The notes beneath the pieces were generated by a model that was not told the DNA's origin, ran no database searches, and saw nothing but the letters and a program-made list of their open reading frames with translations. Shown here piece after piece: positions 47,183 to 57,321 of a DNA stretch of 64,000 nt (within the stretch, counting starts at the first letter, position 1; the number at the start of each line of letters is the position of its first letter). This DNA is from Elusimicrobiota bacterium. Its GTDB lineage: Bacteria > Elusimicrobiota > Elusimicrobia > UBA1565 > UBA9628. The position numbers were made by a program, and so were the translations under genes. Location: positions 204,366 through 268,365 of the forward strand of contig JACRDT010000010.1 in assembly GCA_016212795.1 (NCBI GenBank), read 5' to 3'.

Positions 47183-48486
47183 TGGCCAAGCTCGAGTCCC
47201 TCAAAGCGCGCGAGATCCTCGATTCCCGGGGCCTGCCCACGGTCGAGGCGGAGGCCTTCCTGTCGGACGGCTCGTCCGGCCGGGCCGCGGTCCCCAGCGG
47301 CGCCTCCACGGGCGAGCACGAGGCCCTGGAACTGCGCGACGGCGACAAGTCCCGCTTCCTCGGCAAGGGCGTCCTCAAGGCCGTCGGGAACGTCAACAAC
47401 GAGCTCCTCGCCCTCCTGAAGGGCAGGGAAGCCTCGGACCAGCCCGCCGTCGACCAGGCCATGATCGCCCTCGACGGCACGCCCAACAAGACGAAGCTCG
47501 GGGCCAACGCGATCCTCGCGGCGTCGCTGGCCGTCGCCCGGGCCTCGGCCGCCTCGGCCAAGCTGCCGCTCTACCGCTACATCAGGAAAGCCTTCGGCCT
47601 CCCGGAGGACCTGTGGCTCCTGCCGGCGCCGATGTTCAACGTGATCAACGGCGGCAAGCACGCCGACTCCGGCCTGGACATCCAGGAGTTCATGGTCGTG
47701 CCGGTGGGCTGCCAGACCTTCTCGGACGCCCTGCGCGCCGGCGCCGAGCTGTACCAGACGCTCAAGACGATCGTGGCCAAGGCGGGGTTCACGACCTCGG
47801 TCGGCGACGAGGGGGGGTTCGCGCCGCGCCTCAAGGGCCACGCCGCGGCCCTCGACATGATCAGCGAGGCCATCGACCGGGCCGGCTACGGGGCGAAGCT
47901 CCGCATCTCCATGGACGTGGCGGCCAGCGAGTTCCATCGGGACGAGGACGACCAGTACAACTACGAGGGGACGCCGCGCTCCGCCGACGCGATGATCAAG
48001 CTCTACGGCGAGTACGTGGACCGCTACGCCGTCCTCTCCATCGAGGACGCCCTCGCCGAGGACGACTGGGCGGGCTGGAAGAAGCTCACCCAGGCCCTCG
48101 GCCCTCGAATCCGCCTCGTCGGCGACGACCTCTTCGTCACCAACCCGCGGCGCCTCGAGCGCGGGATCAAGGAGGGGGTCGCGAACTCCATCCTCATCAA
48201 GCTCAACCAGATCGGCAGCCTCACCGAGACGGTGAACACCGTCCAGGCGGCCCAGAAGGCGGGCTACACCTGCGTCATCTCCCACCGGTCCGGCGAGACC
48301 GAGGACGCGACGATCGCGGACCTGGCCGTGGCCCTCAACGCGGGCGCCATCAAGACGGGCGCCCCCTGCCGCACGGAGCGGCTCGCGAAATACAACCAGC
48401 TCCTGCGCATCGAGTCGGAGCTCCCCAAGGCCCGCTACGCCGGGGCGGCGTGTTTCGAGATGGCGGGCGCTCCTTCATGCCGATAG
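47182..48486 (+). CDS. eno: Enolase
   Basis: A 434-residue glycolytic enzyme converting 2-phosphoglycerate to phosphoenolpyruvate. ATG 47182 overlaps the previous stop (TGATG) with GGGAGG six bases upstream. Family landmarks in order: [16 protein letters not shown] at the N-terminus; the [18 protein letters not shown] loop; [42 protein letters not shown] and [10 protein letters not shown] for magnesium; the catalytic lysine in [13 protein letters not shown]; and [29 protein letters not shown] near the C-terminus. Length and motifs are complete. It overlaps the following ftsB-like gene by 10 bp; the eno-ftsB order is also conserved in many other bacteria. Confidence 0.97.
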   Translation: MAKLESLKAREILDSRGLPTVEAEAFLSDGSSGRAAVPSGASTGEHEALELRDGDKSRFLGKGVLKAVGNVNNELLALLKGREASDQPAVDQAMIALDGTPNKTKLGANAILAASLAVARASAASAKLPLYRYIRKAFGLPEDLWLLPAPMFNVINGGKHADSGLDIQEFMVVPVGCQTFSDALRAGAELYQTLKTIVAKAGFTTSVGDEGGFAPRLKGHAAALDMISEAIDRAGYGAKLRISMDVAASEFHRDEDDQYNYEGTPRSADAMIKLYGEYVDRYAVLSIEDALAEDDWAGWKKLTQALGPRIRLVGDDLFVTNPRRLERGIKEGVANSILIKLNQIGSLTETVNTVQAAQKAGYTCVISHRSGETEDATIADLAVALNAGAIKTGAPCRTERLAKYNQLLRIESELPKARYAGAACFEMAGAPSCR

Positions 48487-48830
48487 CCTTCGTCCAGCGG
48501 CACTGGACCAGGATCCTGCTGTCGGCGTTCCTGCTGGCCGTCTTCTTCGGCAACCAGGGGTTCCGCAGCCTGGTGCGCGCGTGGATCGAGCTGCGCCACC
48601 TGCGCAGCGAGATCGTCCAGCTCGAGCGCGAGCAGGCGAAGCTCTCCCGTAGGCTCCCTTCGGGGCGCGGCGGCGATTTCGCCCTCGAGCGGCTGGCGCG
48701 CAGGGAGCTCGGGTTCGTCAAGCCCGGCGAGATCGAGTACCGGTTCCCGCCGCCCGCTCAAGAGGCGGGCGGCCGGGCGGCTCCGGCGAAGGCGGCGCTC
48801 TCGGGCGCGTCGCCGGCGGAGAAGAAGTAA
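48477..48830 (+). CDS. FtsB/DivIC-like septum formation initiator
   Basis: A 117-residue protein starting at ATG 48477 inside the end of eno. One membrane helix (about residues 13-27, [17 protein letters not shown]) is followed by a short coiled coil ([22 protein letters not shown]) and then [21 protein letters not shown]. This segment matches the conserved C-terminal motif of the FtsB/DivIC family (A-R-E-L-G-x-V-x-P-G-E-x-x-Y). The tail is Ala/Pro-rich. These proteins bridge FtsL and FtsQ in the divisome. The position directly after eno supports the ftsB-type assignment. The stop TAA shares its last base with the next ATG. Confidence 0.85.
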   Translation: MPIAFVQRHWTRILLSAFLLAVFFGNQGFRSLVRAWIELRHLRSEIVQLEREQAKLSRRLPSGRGGDFALERLARRELGFVKPGEIEYRFPPPAQEAGGRAAPAKAALSGASPAEKK

Positions 48831-49456
48831 TGTTCCTCAAGCAGCTGGAGCTGGGGCCGATGGCCAACTACGTCTACCTGGTGGGGGACCCGGCCGCGAA
48901 GGAGTGCGCCGTCGTCGACCCCGGGTGGGACGCCCCCGCGATCCTCAAGGCCGTCGCGGCCGAGGGCTGCCGGGTGAAGGCGGTCCTCCTGACGCACCAT
49001 CATTTCGACCACGCCAACGGTCTCGAGGGGCTCCTGAAGGACGCCGAGGTGCCCGTCTACATCCACCGCGACGACGCGGGGCCCATCCGGCCCGTGGCGG
49101 CGGACCTGCGGGAGGTGGAGGACGCCTCCAAGATGAGGATCGGCTCCGTGGAGGTCGAGTTCCTGCACACCCCGGGGCACACGGCGGGGTCGCAGTGTCT
49201 GCGCGTCGAGGGCAACCTCCTCACGGGCGATACGCTCTTCATCGGCGGCTGCGGCCGCGTCGACCTCCCCGATTCGGACCCGGCCAAGATGTACAAGAGC
49301 CTGCGGCGCATCGCGGGCCTGCCCGGGACGCTCGTCGTCTGGCCGGGCCACGGCTACGGCGACCGGGCGAGCTCCCCGCTGTCTTGCGAGGTCAAGGACA
49401 ACCACTACCTCAAGAGCGCCCGCGAAGGCAGGGAAGCCTTCCTCGGGCTCGTCTAG
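48830..49456 (+). CDS. MBL-fold metallohydrolase (glyoxalase II-like)
   Basis: A 208-residue metallo-beta-lactamase-fold enzyme. The zinc motif H-x-H-x-D-H is at THHHFDH (His56, His58, Asp60, His61). A third-histidine motif is seen in TPGHTAGS, the bridging Asp in LLTGDTLFIGGCGRVDLP, and a last His in VWPGHGYG. This order and the short C-terminus match the YcbL/GloB-like group that acts on glutathione or similar thioesters; the exact substrate is not predictable. Start ATG overlaps the previous TAA (TAATG), and it is the last gene before a structured intergenic region. Confidence 0.88.
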   Translation: MFLKQLELGPMANYVYLVGDPAAKECAVVDPGWDAPAILKAVAAEGCRVKAVLLTHHHFDHANGLEGLLKDAEVPVYIHRDDAGPIRPVAADLREVEDASKMRIGSVEVEFLHTPGHTAGSQCLRVEGNLLTGDTLFIGGCGRVDLPDSDPAKMYKSLRRIAGLPGTLVVWPGHGYGDRASSPLSCEVKDNHYLKSAREGREAFLGLV

Positions 49457-49628
49457 CATGCGCGGCAAGAAATCCGCAGCGGGTTTCGCCCAGGGGATGG
49501 GCAAGGATTTCTTGCCGTGCAATCCCACAAGGAATCTTTTTAGGACCGTGCGCCTTGCGCACGGTCCTGTAGGTGCCGTTAAGGAGTTGCGACGGCGAGA
49601 AATCCTGCGCGGGATTTCTCGCCGCGCA
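49457..49628. repeat. Three-hairpin intergenic element
   Basis: Hairpin A pairs GGCAAGAAATCC (near 49464-49475) with GGATTTCTTGCC (49505-49516). Hairpin B is a perfect 12-bp stem, AGGACCGTGCGC/GCGCACGGTCCT (49542-49568). Hairpin C pairs GGCGAGAAATCC (49594-49605) with GGATTTCTCGCC (49612-49623). A and C have nearly the same stem sequence, so the unit looks like a second family of composite palindromic repeat. It fills the whole gap between the MBL-fold gene and the first Lgt-like gene. Confidence 0.75.
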
Positions 49629-49633
49629 TACTA

Positions 49634-50434
49634 GTGCTGCCCGTCCTCCTCAAGCTCGGCCCGCTGACCTTCTACTCCTACGGCGCCTTGATCGCGCTGG
49701 GCGCCTTCCTGGGCTTCGGATTCCTCCACGGGAGGCGGGGCGCCATGGGGTTCAAGAAGGACGAGCACTTCTGGCTGTTCATCAACGTCGTGCTCATCGG
49801 CGGCTTCGTCGGCGGCAGGCTCCTGCACATGGCCGAATACGTGCCTTGGTCCGACCCCGAATGGTGGGCGAAGGCGACCGGGGTGACGACCGGCTATTCC
49901 ATTCTGGGGGCCTTCGCCGCGGTCGTGCTGGGCGTCTACGTCCTGTGCCGGCGCCTCGGGCTCGAGTTCCTGAGGGTCTGGGACTACTTCAGCGTGGTGC
50001 TGCCGTTGTGGCATTTCTTCGGGAGGCTGGGGTGCTTGGCCGCGGGCTGCTGCCACGGCAGGCCCTCGGGCGTCCCGTGGGCCGTGACGTTCTCCGACCC
50101 GAGGGCCCTGGTGCTTCCTGAGTTGATGGGCCGGCCGCTGCATCCGACCCAGCTCTACGAGGCCCTGCCGGAGCTGGGCATGGCCGCGGTGTTCTACCGC
50201 TTCCTGTTGAGGCCGCTCGAGCAGGGCAGGCTCCGGCCCGGGTTCCTGAGCGCCGCCTACGTGGCGGCCTACGCCGTGCTGCGCTTCCTCAACGAGTTCT
50301 ACCGGGCGGACGTGGTGGAGCTCCCCGGCCTGGGGCTGACCGCGGCTCAGGCCATGTGCGTCGCCTTGTTCGCCGCCGCCCTCGGGCTGGCGCTGTGGCT
50401 GAGGAGGGCTCCCCCGTGTTCCCGGTCCTCCTAG
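49634..50434 (+). CDS. Lgt-family diacylglyceryl transferase, copy 1
   Basis: A 266-residue polytopic membrane protein from GTG 49634. It has about seven hydrophobic helices and the family start LPVLLKLGPLTFYSYGALIALG. The signature loop reads WHFFGRLGCLAAGCCHGRP, followed by HPTQLYEALPE and FLNEFYRAD. Lgt transfers diacylglycerol from phosphatidylglycerol to the lipobox cysteine of prelipoproteins. The usual HGG motif with an essential His in E. coli Lgt is absent (here GYSILGAFAA), so activity on lipoproteins is not certain. A second family member follows directly with a 19-bp overlap. Confidence 0.8.
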   Translation: MLPVLLKLGPLTFYSYGALIALGAFLGFGFLHGRRGAMGFKKDEHFWLFINVVLIGGFVGGRLLHMAEYVPWSDPEWWAKATGVTTGYSILGAFAAVVLGVYVLCRRLGLEFLRVWDYFSVVLPLWHFFGRLGCLAAGCCHGRPSGVPWAVTFSDPRALVLPELMGRPLHPTQLYEALPELGMAAVFYRFLLRPLEQGRLRPGFLSAAYVAAYAVLRFLNEFYRADVVELPGLGLTAAQAMCVALFAAALGLALWLRRAPPCSRSS

Positions 50435-51204
50435 AGCTCGGGCCGCTGAGGCTGCCCGCCTACGGGTTCTTCGTGGCCCTGGGCTACCTGGCCGCCATCC
50501 TCTGGCTGCGCAGCCGCCAAGCCGACATGAAGCTCGCGGACGACCAGTTCTGGTTCGCGGTCTACGCCGTCTTCTTCGGCGCGATCGCCGGCGGCAAGCT
50601 CATGTTCCTGGCGGTCGAGCACCGGCGGTTCCTCTCGGGGGAGATGAGCCTGCTGGCCGATTTCCGGTACGGCTTCGTCTTCTTCGGAGGGTTCATCGGG
50701 TCGTGCCTGGCGGGCCTGTACTGCCGCCGGCGCCTGCGCGTGGACTTCCTGGCGAACGCCGACTACTTCGGGGCCGCGCTCCCCATGGGCCACGCCGTCG
50801 GCCGGCTCGGGTGCCTCGCGTCGGGGTGCTGCTACGGCAGGCCCACCTCCCTGCCCTGGGGGCTCTCCCTGGGCGGCCACCCGTTGTGCACGACCCCCCC
50901 TGAGCTCTGGGGGAGGCTCCTCCATCCAGTCCAGCTCTACGAGGCGGCGGGCAACGCCGTGATCGCGGCGTTCCTGGTCAAGGCCGTTCTGCCGAGGCTC
51001 CGGGAGCGCAGGCTCGTCCCGGGCACGGCTTTCCTGGGGTACGTCGTCCTCTACGCCGGCCTGCGCTTCGCCGTCGAGTTCTTTCGGGCCGACGACCGGG
51101 GCTTCTGGCGGGGGCTCTCCCTGGCGCAATGGACGGCGCTGGCCTGCCTGGGGGCCGCCGCGGGGGCGTTCTGGAAGAACGGCATCAGGAGGGGTTCCGC
51201 ATGA
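50416..51204 (+). CDS. Lgt-family diacylglyceryl transferase, copy 2
   Basis: A 262-residue protein from GTG 50416, chosen because GAGGAGG (50401-50407) precedes it and the resulting start FPVLLELGPLRLPAYGFFVALGYL aligns with copy 1. The signature loop is MGHAVGRLGCLASGCCYGRP; then HPVQLYEAAGN and FAVEFFRADDRGFWRGLSLAQW, close to the conserved C-terminal arginine region of Lgt. As in copy 1, the HGG histidine is replaced (RYGFVFFGGFIG). It overlaps the next gene by four bases (ATGA). Two divergent copies in tandem could reflect a heteromeric or specialised lipid transferase; which of them is the true Lgt is unresolved. Confidence 0.8.
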   Translation: MFPVLLELGPLRLPAYGFFVALGYLAAILWLRSRQADMKLADDQFWFAVYAVFFGAIAGGKLMFLAVEHRRFLSGEMSLLADFRYGFVFFGGFIGSCLAGLYCRRRLRVDFLANADYFGAALPMGHAVGRLGCLASGCCYGRPTSLPWGLSLGGHPLCTTPPELWGRLLHPVQLYEAAGNAVIAAFLVKAVLPRLRERRLVPGTAFLGYVVLYAGLRFAVEFFRADDRGFWRGLSLAQWTALACLGAAAGAFWKNGIRRGSA

Positions 51205-52142
51205 ACGACAAGACGCTCAGGTTCACGGCGGCGGGGGATTTCGAGGAAGGCATGAGGCTGGACCTCTTCCTGGCCGAGCGCGCCGCCTTGAGCCGCAGCG
51301 AGTCCAGGCGTCTCCTCGAGAGCGGGTCGGCGACGATCGGGGGCAAGACCTGCGCCCCCGACATGCGGCTGCGGGGCGGCGAGACGGTCGTCGTCGTGCT
51401 GAAGTCCTGTTCCGGCTGGGCCCGGCCGGACCTGGAGCGGCGCGTGCTCCACGAGGACGGCGAGCTCCTCGTTTTGAACAAGCCGGCGGGGCTCCTCATG
51501 CACCCCCTGAAGGGCAACTGGCTGGCCAAGCCCGAGGCGGCGCTCTGGGAGCCCGAGCCCAACCTCGCGGCTCTGCTCCAGGGCTTGAGGCCCGGGATCG
51601 TCCGCGGCCGCGTCCCCCGCTGCGGCATCGTGCACAGGCTCGACCGGCAGACGAGCGGCGTCCTCCTGGTGGCCAAGACGCTCCAGGCCTACGAGCGCCT
51701 GACCGGGGACTTCAAGGAGAGGAGGATCTCCAAGGTCTACAAGGCCATCGTCCAGGGCGTGCCGGCGGCCGGCGTCGACGCCATCCACGCGCCGGTCGGC
51801 AGGCCCACGGGCCGGCGCCGGGTCATGGTCACCCCGTGGGGGCGTCCGTCCTCCACGGACCTGAAGGTCGTGGGCGACGCTGGTTCGGCGGCCCTGGTGG
51901 AGGCCAGGCCGCTGACCGGCAGGACCCACCAGATCCGGGCGCACCTGGCGCACATCGGGCATCCCGTGGTCGGGGACCCCGAGTTCCCGCTCCCCGCGGG
52001 CCTGCCGGAGCCCCCGCGCATGATGCTCCACGCCTGGCGCATCGAGCTCAAGCACCCGGCCACGGGCCGCGCCATCCGCTACCAGGCCCCGGTGCCCAAG
52101 GACTTCGCCGCCTATTGGGACGAATGCGGGCGAGTGAAATGA
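51201..52142 (+). CDS. RluA-family pseudouridine synthase
   Basis: A 313-residue enzyme starting at ATG 51201 (AGGAGGGG upstream, ATGA overlap with the previous stop). An N-terminal S4 RNA-binding-type domain (MRLDLFLAERAALSRSESRRLLESG) is followed by the catalytic domain: LVLNKPAGLLMHP, then IVHRLDRQTSG with the catalytic Asp148, KVYKAIVQG, and RPLTGRTHQIRAHLAHIGHPVVGD. This is the motif set of RluA/RluD enzymes, which convert uridine to pseudouridine in rRNA or tRNA. The exact target site cannot be told from sequence. A segment between the NKPAG and HRLDR motifs is longer than in E. coli RluD. Confidence 0.9.
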   Translation: MNDKTLRFTAAGDFEEGMRLDLFLAERAALSRSESRRLLESGSATIGGKTCAPDMRLRGGETVVVVLKSCSGWARPDLERRVLHEDGELLVLNKPAGLLMHPLKGNWLAKPEAALWEPEPNLAALLQGLRPGIVRGRVPRCGIVHRLDRQTSGVLLVAKTLQAYERLTGDFKERRISKVYKAIVQGVPAAGVDAIHAPVGRPTGRRRVMVTPWGRPSSTDLKVVGDAGSAALVEARPLTGRTHQIRAHLAHIGHPVVGDPEFPLPAGLPEPPRMMLHAWRIELKHPATGRAIRYQAPVPKDFAAYWDECGRVK

Positions 52143-52151
52143 TGGGCGGCG

Positions 52152-52160
52152 TGGTATAAT
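52152..52160 (+). promoter_or_regulatory. Extended -10 promoter of a leaderless gene
   Basis: TGGTATAAT (52152-52160) is a perfect extended -10. No recognisable -35 is present at the usual spacing. ATG 52167 follows after six bases, so the transcript should begin at the start codon. Confidence 0.7.
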
Positions 52161-52166
52161 GGATTC

Positions 52167-52832
52167 ATGCCTAGGAAAGGTTCCTCCGCGAGGTGGTCCG
52201 CCGCGGCGCTGCTGGCGCTGCTGGCGTTCGTCCCGGCGGCGTCCGGCACGGCGCCCGTCAGGGAATCGAGTTCGCAGCGCCGCTACGTCAACGGGGAGGT
52301 CCGGAAGAACGGCACGGGCCTATATTACATCAACGAGTACTCCCTCGGCGTGAACCTGTTCGCCAACGCCTTCGGGACGAGCATCTCCTTCAACGGGACG
52401 CCGTTCTCTGGCTTTATCTCGGGGTCTTCTTCCTTCTACAGCATCAACGGCGGCGGGGTGAGCGCCACCGTCAACGCCTGGAGCGGGAACTACAACGTCA
52501 ACGGGACCGTCTATCCCCAGGGCGGCGGCCAGCCCCTGCGCCTGTCTTTCAGCATGAACGCCATGGGGCGCACCGACGACCCCGACAACCCCCCTTCCTA
52601 CAACGTCTACGACTATGCCTCGGGGGCGAGCCTCACCCTATACCCGACCTACGGCCAGGGCGGCTACGGGATGTCCGGCTGGGTGGAGATGGACAAGTTC
52701 GGGTCGTACGGGACGGCGCTGGTGGGGCTGGTGGCGACCATCGCCATCGAATCCCGGCCCGCCCCCAAGCCCAAGGCCGAGAGCGCGACGCCCGCCGGCC
52801 GGACGCTGGCGCCCCTGCCCTTCCCGCTGTAG
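52167..52832 (+). CDS. Secreted protein of unknown function
   Basis: A 221-residue protein with a signal peptide (ARWSAAALLALLAFVPAASG). The mature part is Gly/Ser/Tyr/Asn-rich with alternating residues, e.g. YYINEYSLGVNLFANAFGTSI, then VNGTVYPQGGGQPLRLSFSMNAMG. It ends in a Pro/Lys/Ala-rich tail. It is probably a beta-rich extracytoplasmic protein. No family was recognised. It has its own extended -10 promoter and no room for a ribosome site, so translation would be leaderless. A perfect 7-bp hairpin lies just after the stop. Confidence 0.7.
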   Translation: MPRKGSSARWSAAALLALLAFVPAASGTAPVRESSSQRRYVNGEVRKNGTGLYYINEYSLGVNLFANAFGTSISFNGTPFSGFISGSSSFYSINGGGVSATVNAWSGNYNVNGTVYPQGGGQPLRLSFSMNAMGRTDDPDNPPSYNVYDYASGASLTLYPTYGQGGYGMSGWVEMDKFGSYGTALVGLVATIAIESRPAPKPKAESATPAGRTLAPLPFPL

Positions 52833-52837
52833 CGGAG

Positions 52838-52855
52838 ACGGCGCTCAGGCGCCGT
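52838..52855. terminator. Hairpin between convergent genes
   Basis: ACGGCGC - TCAG - GCGCCGT, perfect 7-bp stem and tetraloop, lies between the stop at 52832 and the stop of the minus-strand kbl-like gene (52845), overlapping the latter's 3' end. No T-tract flanks it, so termination is only likely, not certain. Confidence 0.4.
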
Positions 52856-54092
52856 AGCGGGCGACGATCTCCTCCTTGGTCTTGCCCAGGATCCCGTGCT
52901 TCTTGCCCACCTTGATGAAGGCCTCGAGCGCCTTGTCGAGGTGGCGGGTCTCGTGCCCGGCCGAGATCTGCGTGCGGATGCGCGCGGCCCCCTTGGGCAC
53001 CACGGGGAAGAAGAAGCCGATGGCGTAGATGCCGTGCTCGAAGAGGTCCCGGGAGAAATCCTGGGAGAGCTTGGCGTTGAAGAGCATGACGGGCACGATG
53101 GGCGTGTCGCCCTCCTTCAGGACGAAGCCCGCCTCGGTCAGCCCCTTGCGCCAATAGGCGGCGTTCTTTTCGAGCTTGTCGCGCCGCTCCGTGCTCCCGG
53201 CAAGGATGTCGAGCACGCGCAGCACGCCGGCGACCACCACCGGGGCGATCGTATTCGAGAAGAGGTAGGGGCGCGCCCGCTGCCGGCACATCTCCACGAT
53301 CTCCCGGCGGCCAGAGACGCACCCGCCCGAGGCGCCGCCGAGCGCCTTGCCGAAGGTGGTCGTGATGATGTCGATCTTGCCCACGACGCCGTACTTCTCG
53401 TGGGTGCCCCGCCCGGTCTTGCCGATGAAGCCCGTGGAGTGGGAGTCGTCGACGAAGACCATGGCGCCGCGGCGCTCGCACAGGGCCACCAACTCGCCCA
53501 AGGGGGCCGTGTCGCCGTCCATGGAGAAGACCCCGTCCGTGATCACGACTTTCAGGCGCTTGTCCTTGTGGAGCTCGAGCTTGCTCTCGAGGTGCTCCAT
53601 GTTGGCGTGCTTGAAGGTGTCGTGCTCGGCCTTGCACAGCCTGATGCCGTCGATGATGGAGGCGTGCACCAGGCGGTCCGAGATCATGACGTCGCTCTCG
53701 TTGAGGAGGGCCTCGAAGACGCCGGCGTTGGCGTCCATGCAGGAGGGGAAGAGGATGGTGTCCTCGGTGCCGAGGAAGGCGGTCATGCGTCCTTCGAGCT
53801 CCTTGTGGATGTCCTGGGTCCCGCAGATGAAGCGCACCGACGACATGCCGTAGCCGCGGCTGTCGAGCCCCGCGTGGGCGGCCTTGACCACCTCGGGGTG
53901 GCTCGAGAGCCCGAGGTAGTTGTTGGCGCACATGTTGATGGCCTTGCGGGGCGGCGACCCGGCGGGGAACTCCACCTCGATGTCGGCCGCCTGGGCCGAA
54001 TGGATGAAGCGCTCGACCTTGAAGATGCCGGCTTCTTTCAATCCCTCGAGATCCTTCCGGAAGCCCGCGCGGACGGCGTCGCTGAAAGCCAT
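52845..54092 (-). CDS. Kbl-type alpha-oxoamine synthase (glycine C-acetyltransferase-like)
   Basis: A 415-residue PLP enzyme from ATG 54092 with AGGAGGAG upstream. It matches E. coli Kbl closely by eye: INMCANNYLGLSSHPEV, GYGMSSVRFICGTQDIHKELE, NHASIIDG-type VHASIIDGIRLCKA, DGVFSMDGDTAPL, VDDSHSTGFIGKTGRG, the PLP-lysine region TTTFGKALGGASGG, and GFFFPVVPKGAARIRTQISAGH. Kbl condenses acetyl-CoA with glycine; relatives use acyl-CoA or acyl-ACP with serine or alanine. No threonine dehydrogenase is nearby. Instead the gene ends an operon with acpS, an acyl-AMP ligase and an ACP, so an acyl-ACP may be the donor here. Confidence 0.88.
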   Translation of the reverse strand: MAFSDAVRAGFRKDLEGLKEAGIFKVERFIHSAQAADIEVEFPAGSPPRKAINMCANNYLGLSSHPEVVKAAHAGLDSRGYGMSSVRFICGTQDIHKELEGRMTAFLGTEDTILFPSCMDANAGVFEALLNESDVMISDRLVHASIIDGIRLCKAEHDTFKHANMEHLESKLELHKDKRLKVVITDGVFSMDGDTAPLGELVALCERRGAMVFVDDSHSTGFIGKTGRGTHEKYGVVGKIDIITTTFGKALGGASGGCVSGRREIVEMCRQRARPYLFSNTIAPVVVAGVLRVLDILAGSTERRDKLEKNAAYWRKGLTEAGFVLKEGDTPIVPVMLFNAKLSQDFSRDLFEHGIYAIGFFFPVVPKGAARIRTQISAGHETRHLDKALEAFIKVGKKHGILGKTKEEIVARYGA

Positions 54093-54100
54093 GGCTCCTC

Positions 54101-54364
54101 CTAGGCCTTCTTCTCGAGGAACGCCTGGACGAGGGCGGCGATGCGGGTGACGGTGTCGAAGGCCTCCGGCGTGGCCTTGTCCTCGGGGATCTGGACCTTG
54201 TACTTGTTCTCGACGAACCGCTTGAGGGAGACCATGGAGAACGAGTCCACGATCCCGCCCGAGATCAGCGGCGTCTCGTAGCCGACCTCCTGGTCCTCGT
54301 CTTCCAGGTACTCGTCCTTCACGTACTTCAGAACGATGTCGCGGATCTCGTCAGTCGTTGCCAT
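54101..54364 (-). CDS. Acyl carrier protein
   Basis: An 87-residue acidic helical protein from ATG 54364 (AGGAG upstream). The phosphopantetheine site is Ser41 in GGIVDSFSMVSL, a D-S-x-S variant of the usual D-S-L. Flanking helices (IRDIVLKYVKDEYLED, LKRFVENKYKVQIPED, TVTRIAALVQAFLEKKA) fit the ACP fold. The isoform is not the fatty-acid ACP type by context. It sits between the acyl-AMP ligase and the Kbl-like enzyme, and the operon starts with a phosphopantetheinyl transferase, so it probably carries the intermediate between them. Confidence 0.9.
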   Translation of the reverse strand: MATTDEIRDIVLKYVKDEYLEDEDQEVGYETPLISGGIVDSFSMVSLKRFVENKYKVQIPEDKATPEAFDTVTRIAALVQAFLEKKA

Positions 54365-54384
54365 AGTGTCTCCTAGTTGCGGGG

Positions 54385-56103
<1,719 letters not shown>

Positions 56104-56104
56104 G

Positions 56105-56479
56105 TCATGTCTCCATTACGACGACGGCGTTCGAGTAGTCCTTGATGTGCGTCATCGACACGTGGATCCTGCGGATCTTGCGGGACCGGCAGAGCGCCTT
56201 GGCCCTGCCCCGCAGGACGATCGTCGGCTTGCCGAGCCGGTCGTGGAGGACCGAGACGTCGGCCAACGACATCCCCCCGCGCCAGCCCGTGCCCAAGGCC
56301 TTGAGGAAAGCCTCCTTCGCGGCGAACCGGGCCGCGTAGTTGCGCGCCCTGTTCGCCTGGGACTCGCAATAGGCGATCTCCGAAGGCGAGAAGCACGTCT
56401 CCTTGAAGCCGGCGCCGGAGGCGATCTCCTTGGCGACCCTGGCCACCTCGATGATGTCGGTCCCGATGCCGAAGATCAT
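56105..56479 (-). CDS. acpS: Holo-ACP synthase
   Basis: A 124-residue phosphopantetheinyl transferase that activates ACP with coenzyme A. The first motif MIFGIGTDIIEVARV holds the Mg-binding Asp; the second is FAAKEAFLKALGTGW. The C-terminal HVSMTHIKDYSNAVVV is also typical of AcpS. ATG 56479 is used; the frame is open upstream, but a promoter at 56488-56516 places the transcript start at or near this ATG. As the first gene of the four-gene minus-strand operon it probably modifies the ACP at 54101, and may also serve the cell's other ACPs. Confidence 0.93.
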   Translation of the reverse strand: MIFGIGTDIIEVARVAKEIASGAGFKETCFSPSEIAYCESQANRARNYAARFAAKEAFLKALGTGWRGGMSLADVSVLHDRLGKPTIVLRGRAKALCRSRKIRRIHVSMTHIKDYSNAVVVMET

Positions 56480-56487
56480 GCAACCCC

Positions 56488-56516
56488 AATTTACACCTTT
56501 CGCAACCGCCTGGCAA
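56488..56516 (-). promoter_or_regulatory. Promoter of the acpS-ACP operon
   Basis: Minus-strand -35 TTGCCA (56511-56516), 17-bp spacer, -10 TAAATT (56488-56493), then eight bases to ATG 56479. The predicted mRNA is leaderless or nearly so. Confidence 0.65.
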
Positions 56517-56589
56517 GGCTCGCGAATTGGAGCGGGGTAAGGCAAATATGTTAGATTGTGTTCCCGCGACGGCGCGGCCTCCCCCGGCG

Positions 56590-57321
56590 ATGAACACATC
56601 GGACACCTGGTACCAGGAGCTCACCCTCGAGTTCGAGGACGGCACGAGCCAGGTCGTCTTCCTGGACATGACCCGCAGCGGCCGGCACGTGGCCCGGGTG
56701 CCGACGGTGCCCGCCGAGTGGACGAAGCTGCCGTTCCAAAAGTGCCCCTGCTGCACCCTGACCGAGTACGACGCGTATTGCCCGGCGGCCCTGGCGCTCG
56801 ACGAGACGATCGGCAAGCTCGCCCATCGCACCTCCATCGAGAAGGTGACCGCGACCGCGGTGGATTCGGAGAACCGGCGCACGACCGTGACCTGGCCGCT
56901 CCAGCAGGTGGGGGCGGCGTTCGTGCAGATCGCGGTCCTCTCCAGCGGCTGCCCGGTGGGCAGCCAGTTCAGGCCCATGGTGCACGACCTGCGCCCCTTC
57001 TCCACGACGCGGGAGCTGGGCCGGCACCTGGTCTTCAAGACCCTCCTGCGCCACAAGGGGGAGGTCTCGGCCTCCAAGGCGGCGGTGATCTCGCGGCTCG
57101 GCCCCCTGCGCGAGATCTTCACCCACATCTTCAAGCGCCTCCAGGGCATCCCCCGGGGGGCCTCCCAGGACGCCATCCCGAACTCCATCGTGCACGTGCA
57201 CGCCATGACCCAGCACCTGGAGCTCCTGGTGGAGGAGATGGTCGAGGAGGTCCTCAGGGAGATCGACTGCCCCCCGACGCCCGCCCCCGTGAGGCTCCCG
57301 CCGCGCGACCCCTCTCAGTAG
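56590..57321 (+). CDS. CPCC-motif protein of unknown function
   Basis: About 243 residues from ATG 56590; ATG 56548 and TTG 56527 are alternative starts, and none has a strong ribosome site. A cysteine cluster KCPCCTLTEYDAYCPAA near residue 50 may bind metal. The remainder is mixed, with a Lys/Arg-rich helical middle (ELGRHLVFKTLLRHKGEVSA) and an acidic C-terminal helix (LELLVEEMVEEVLREID). No signal peptide or membrane helix, so cytoplasmic. No family was recognised with confidence. It runs divergently from acpS and converges on the binding-protein gene with a 7-bp overlap of stops. Confidence 0.65.
   Translation: MNTSDTWYQELTLEFEDGTSQVVFLDMTRSGRHVARVPTVPAEWTKLPFQKCPCCTLTEYDAYCPAALALDETIGKLAHRTSIEKVTATAVDSENRRTTVTWPLQQVGAAFVQIAVLSSGCPVGSQFRPMVHDLRPFSTTRELGRHLVFKTLLRHKGEVSASKAAVISRLGPLREIFTHIFKRLQGIPRGASQDAIPNSIVHVHAMTQHLELLVEEMVEEVLREIDCPPTPAPVRLPPRDPSQ

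Noticed and set aside
47148..48476. 560-residue frame covering enolase and the FtsB-like region
   Set aside because: Its first part is the out-of-frame shadow of eno (Arg/Gly/Pro-rich); only the part after ATG 48477 is real.
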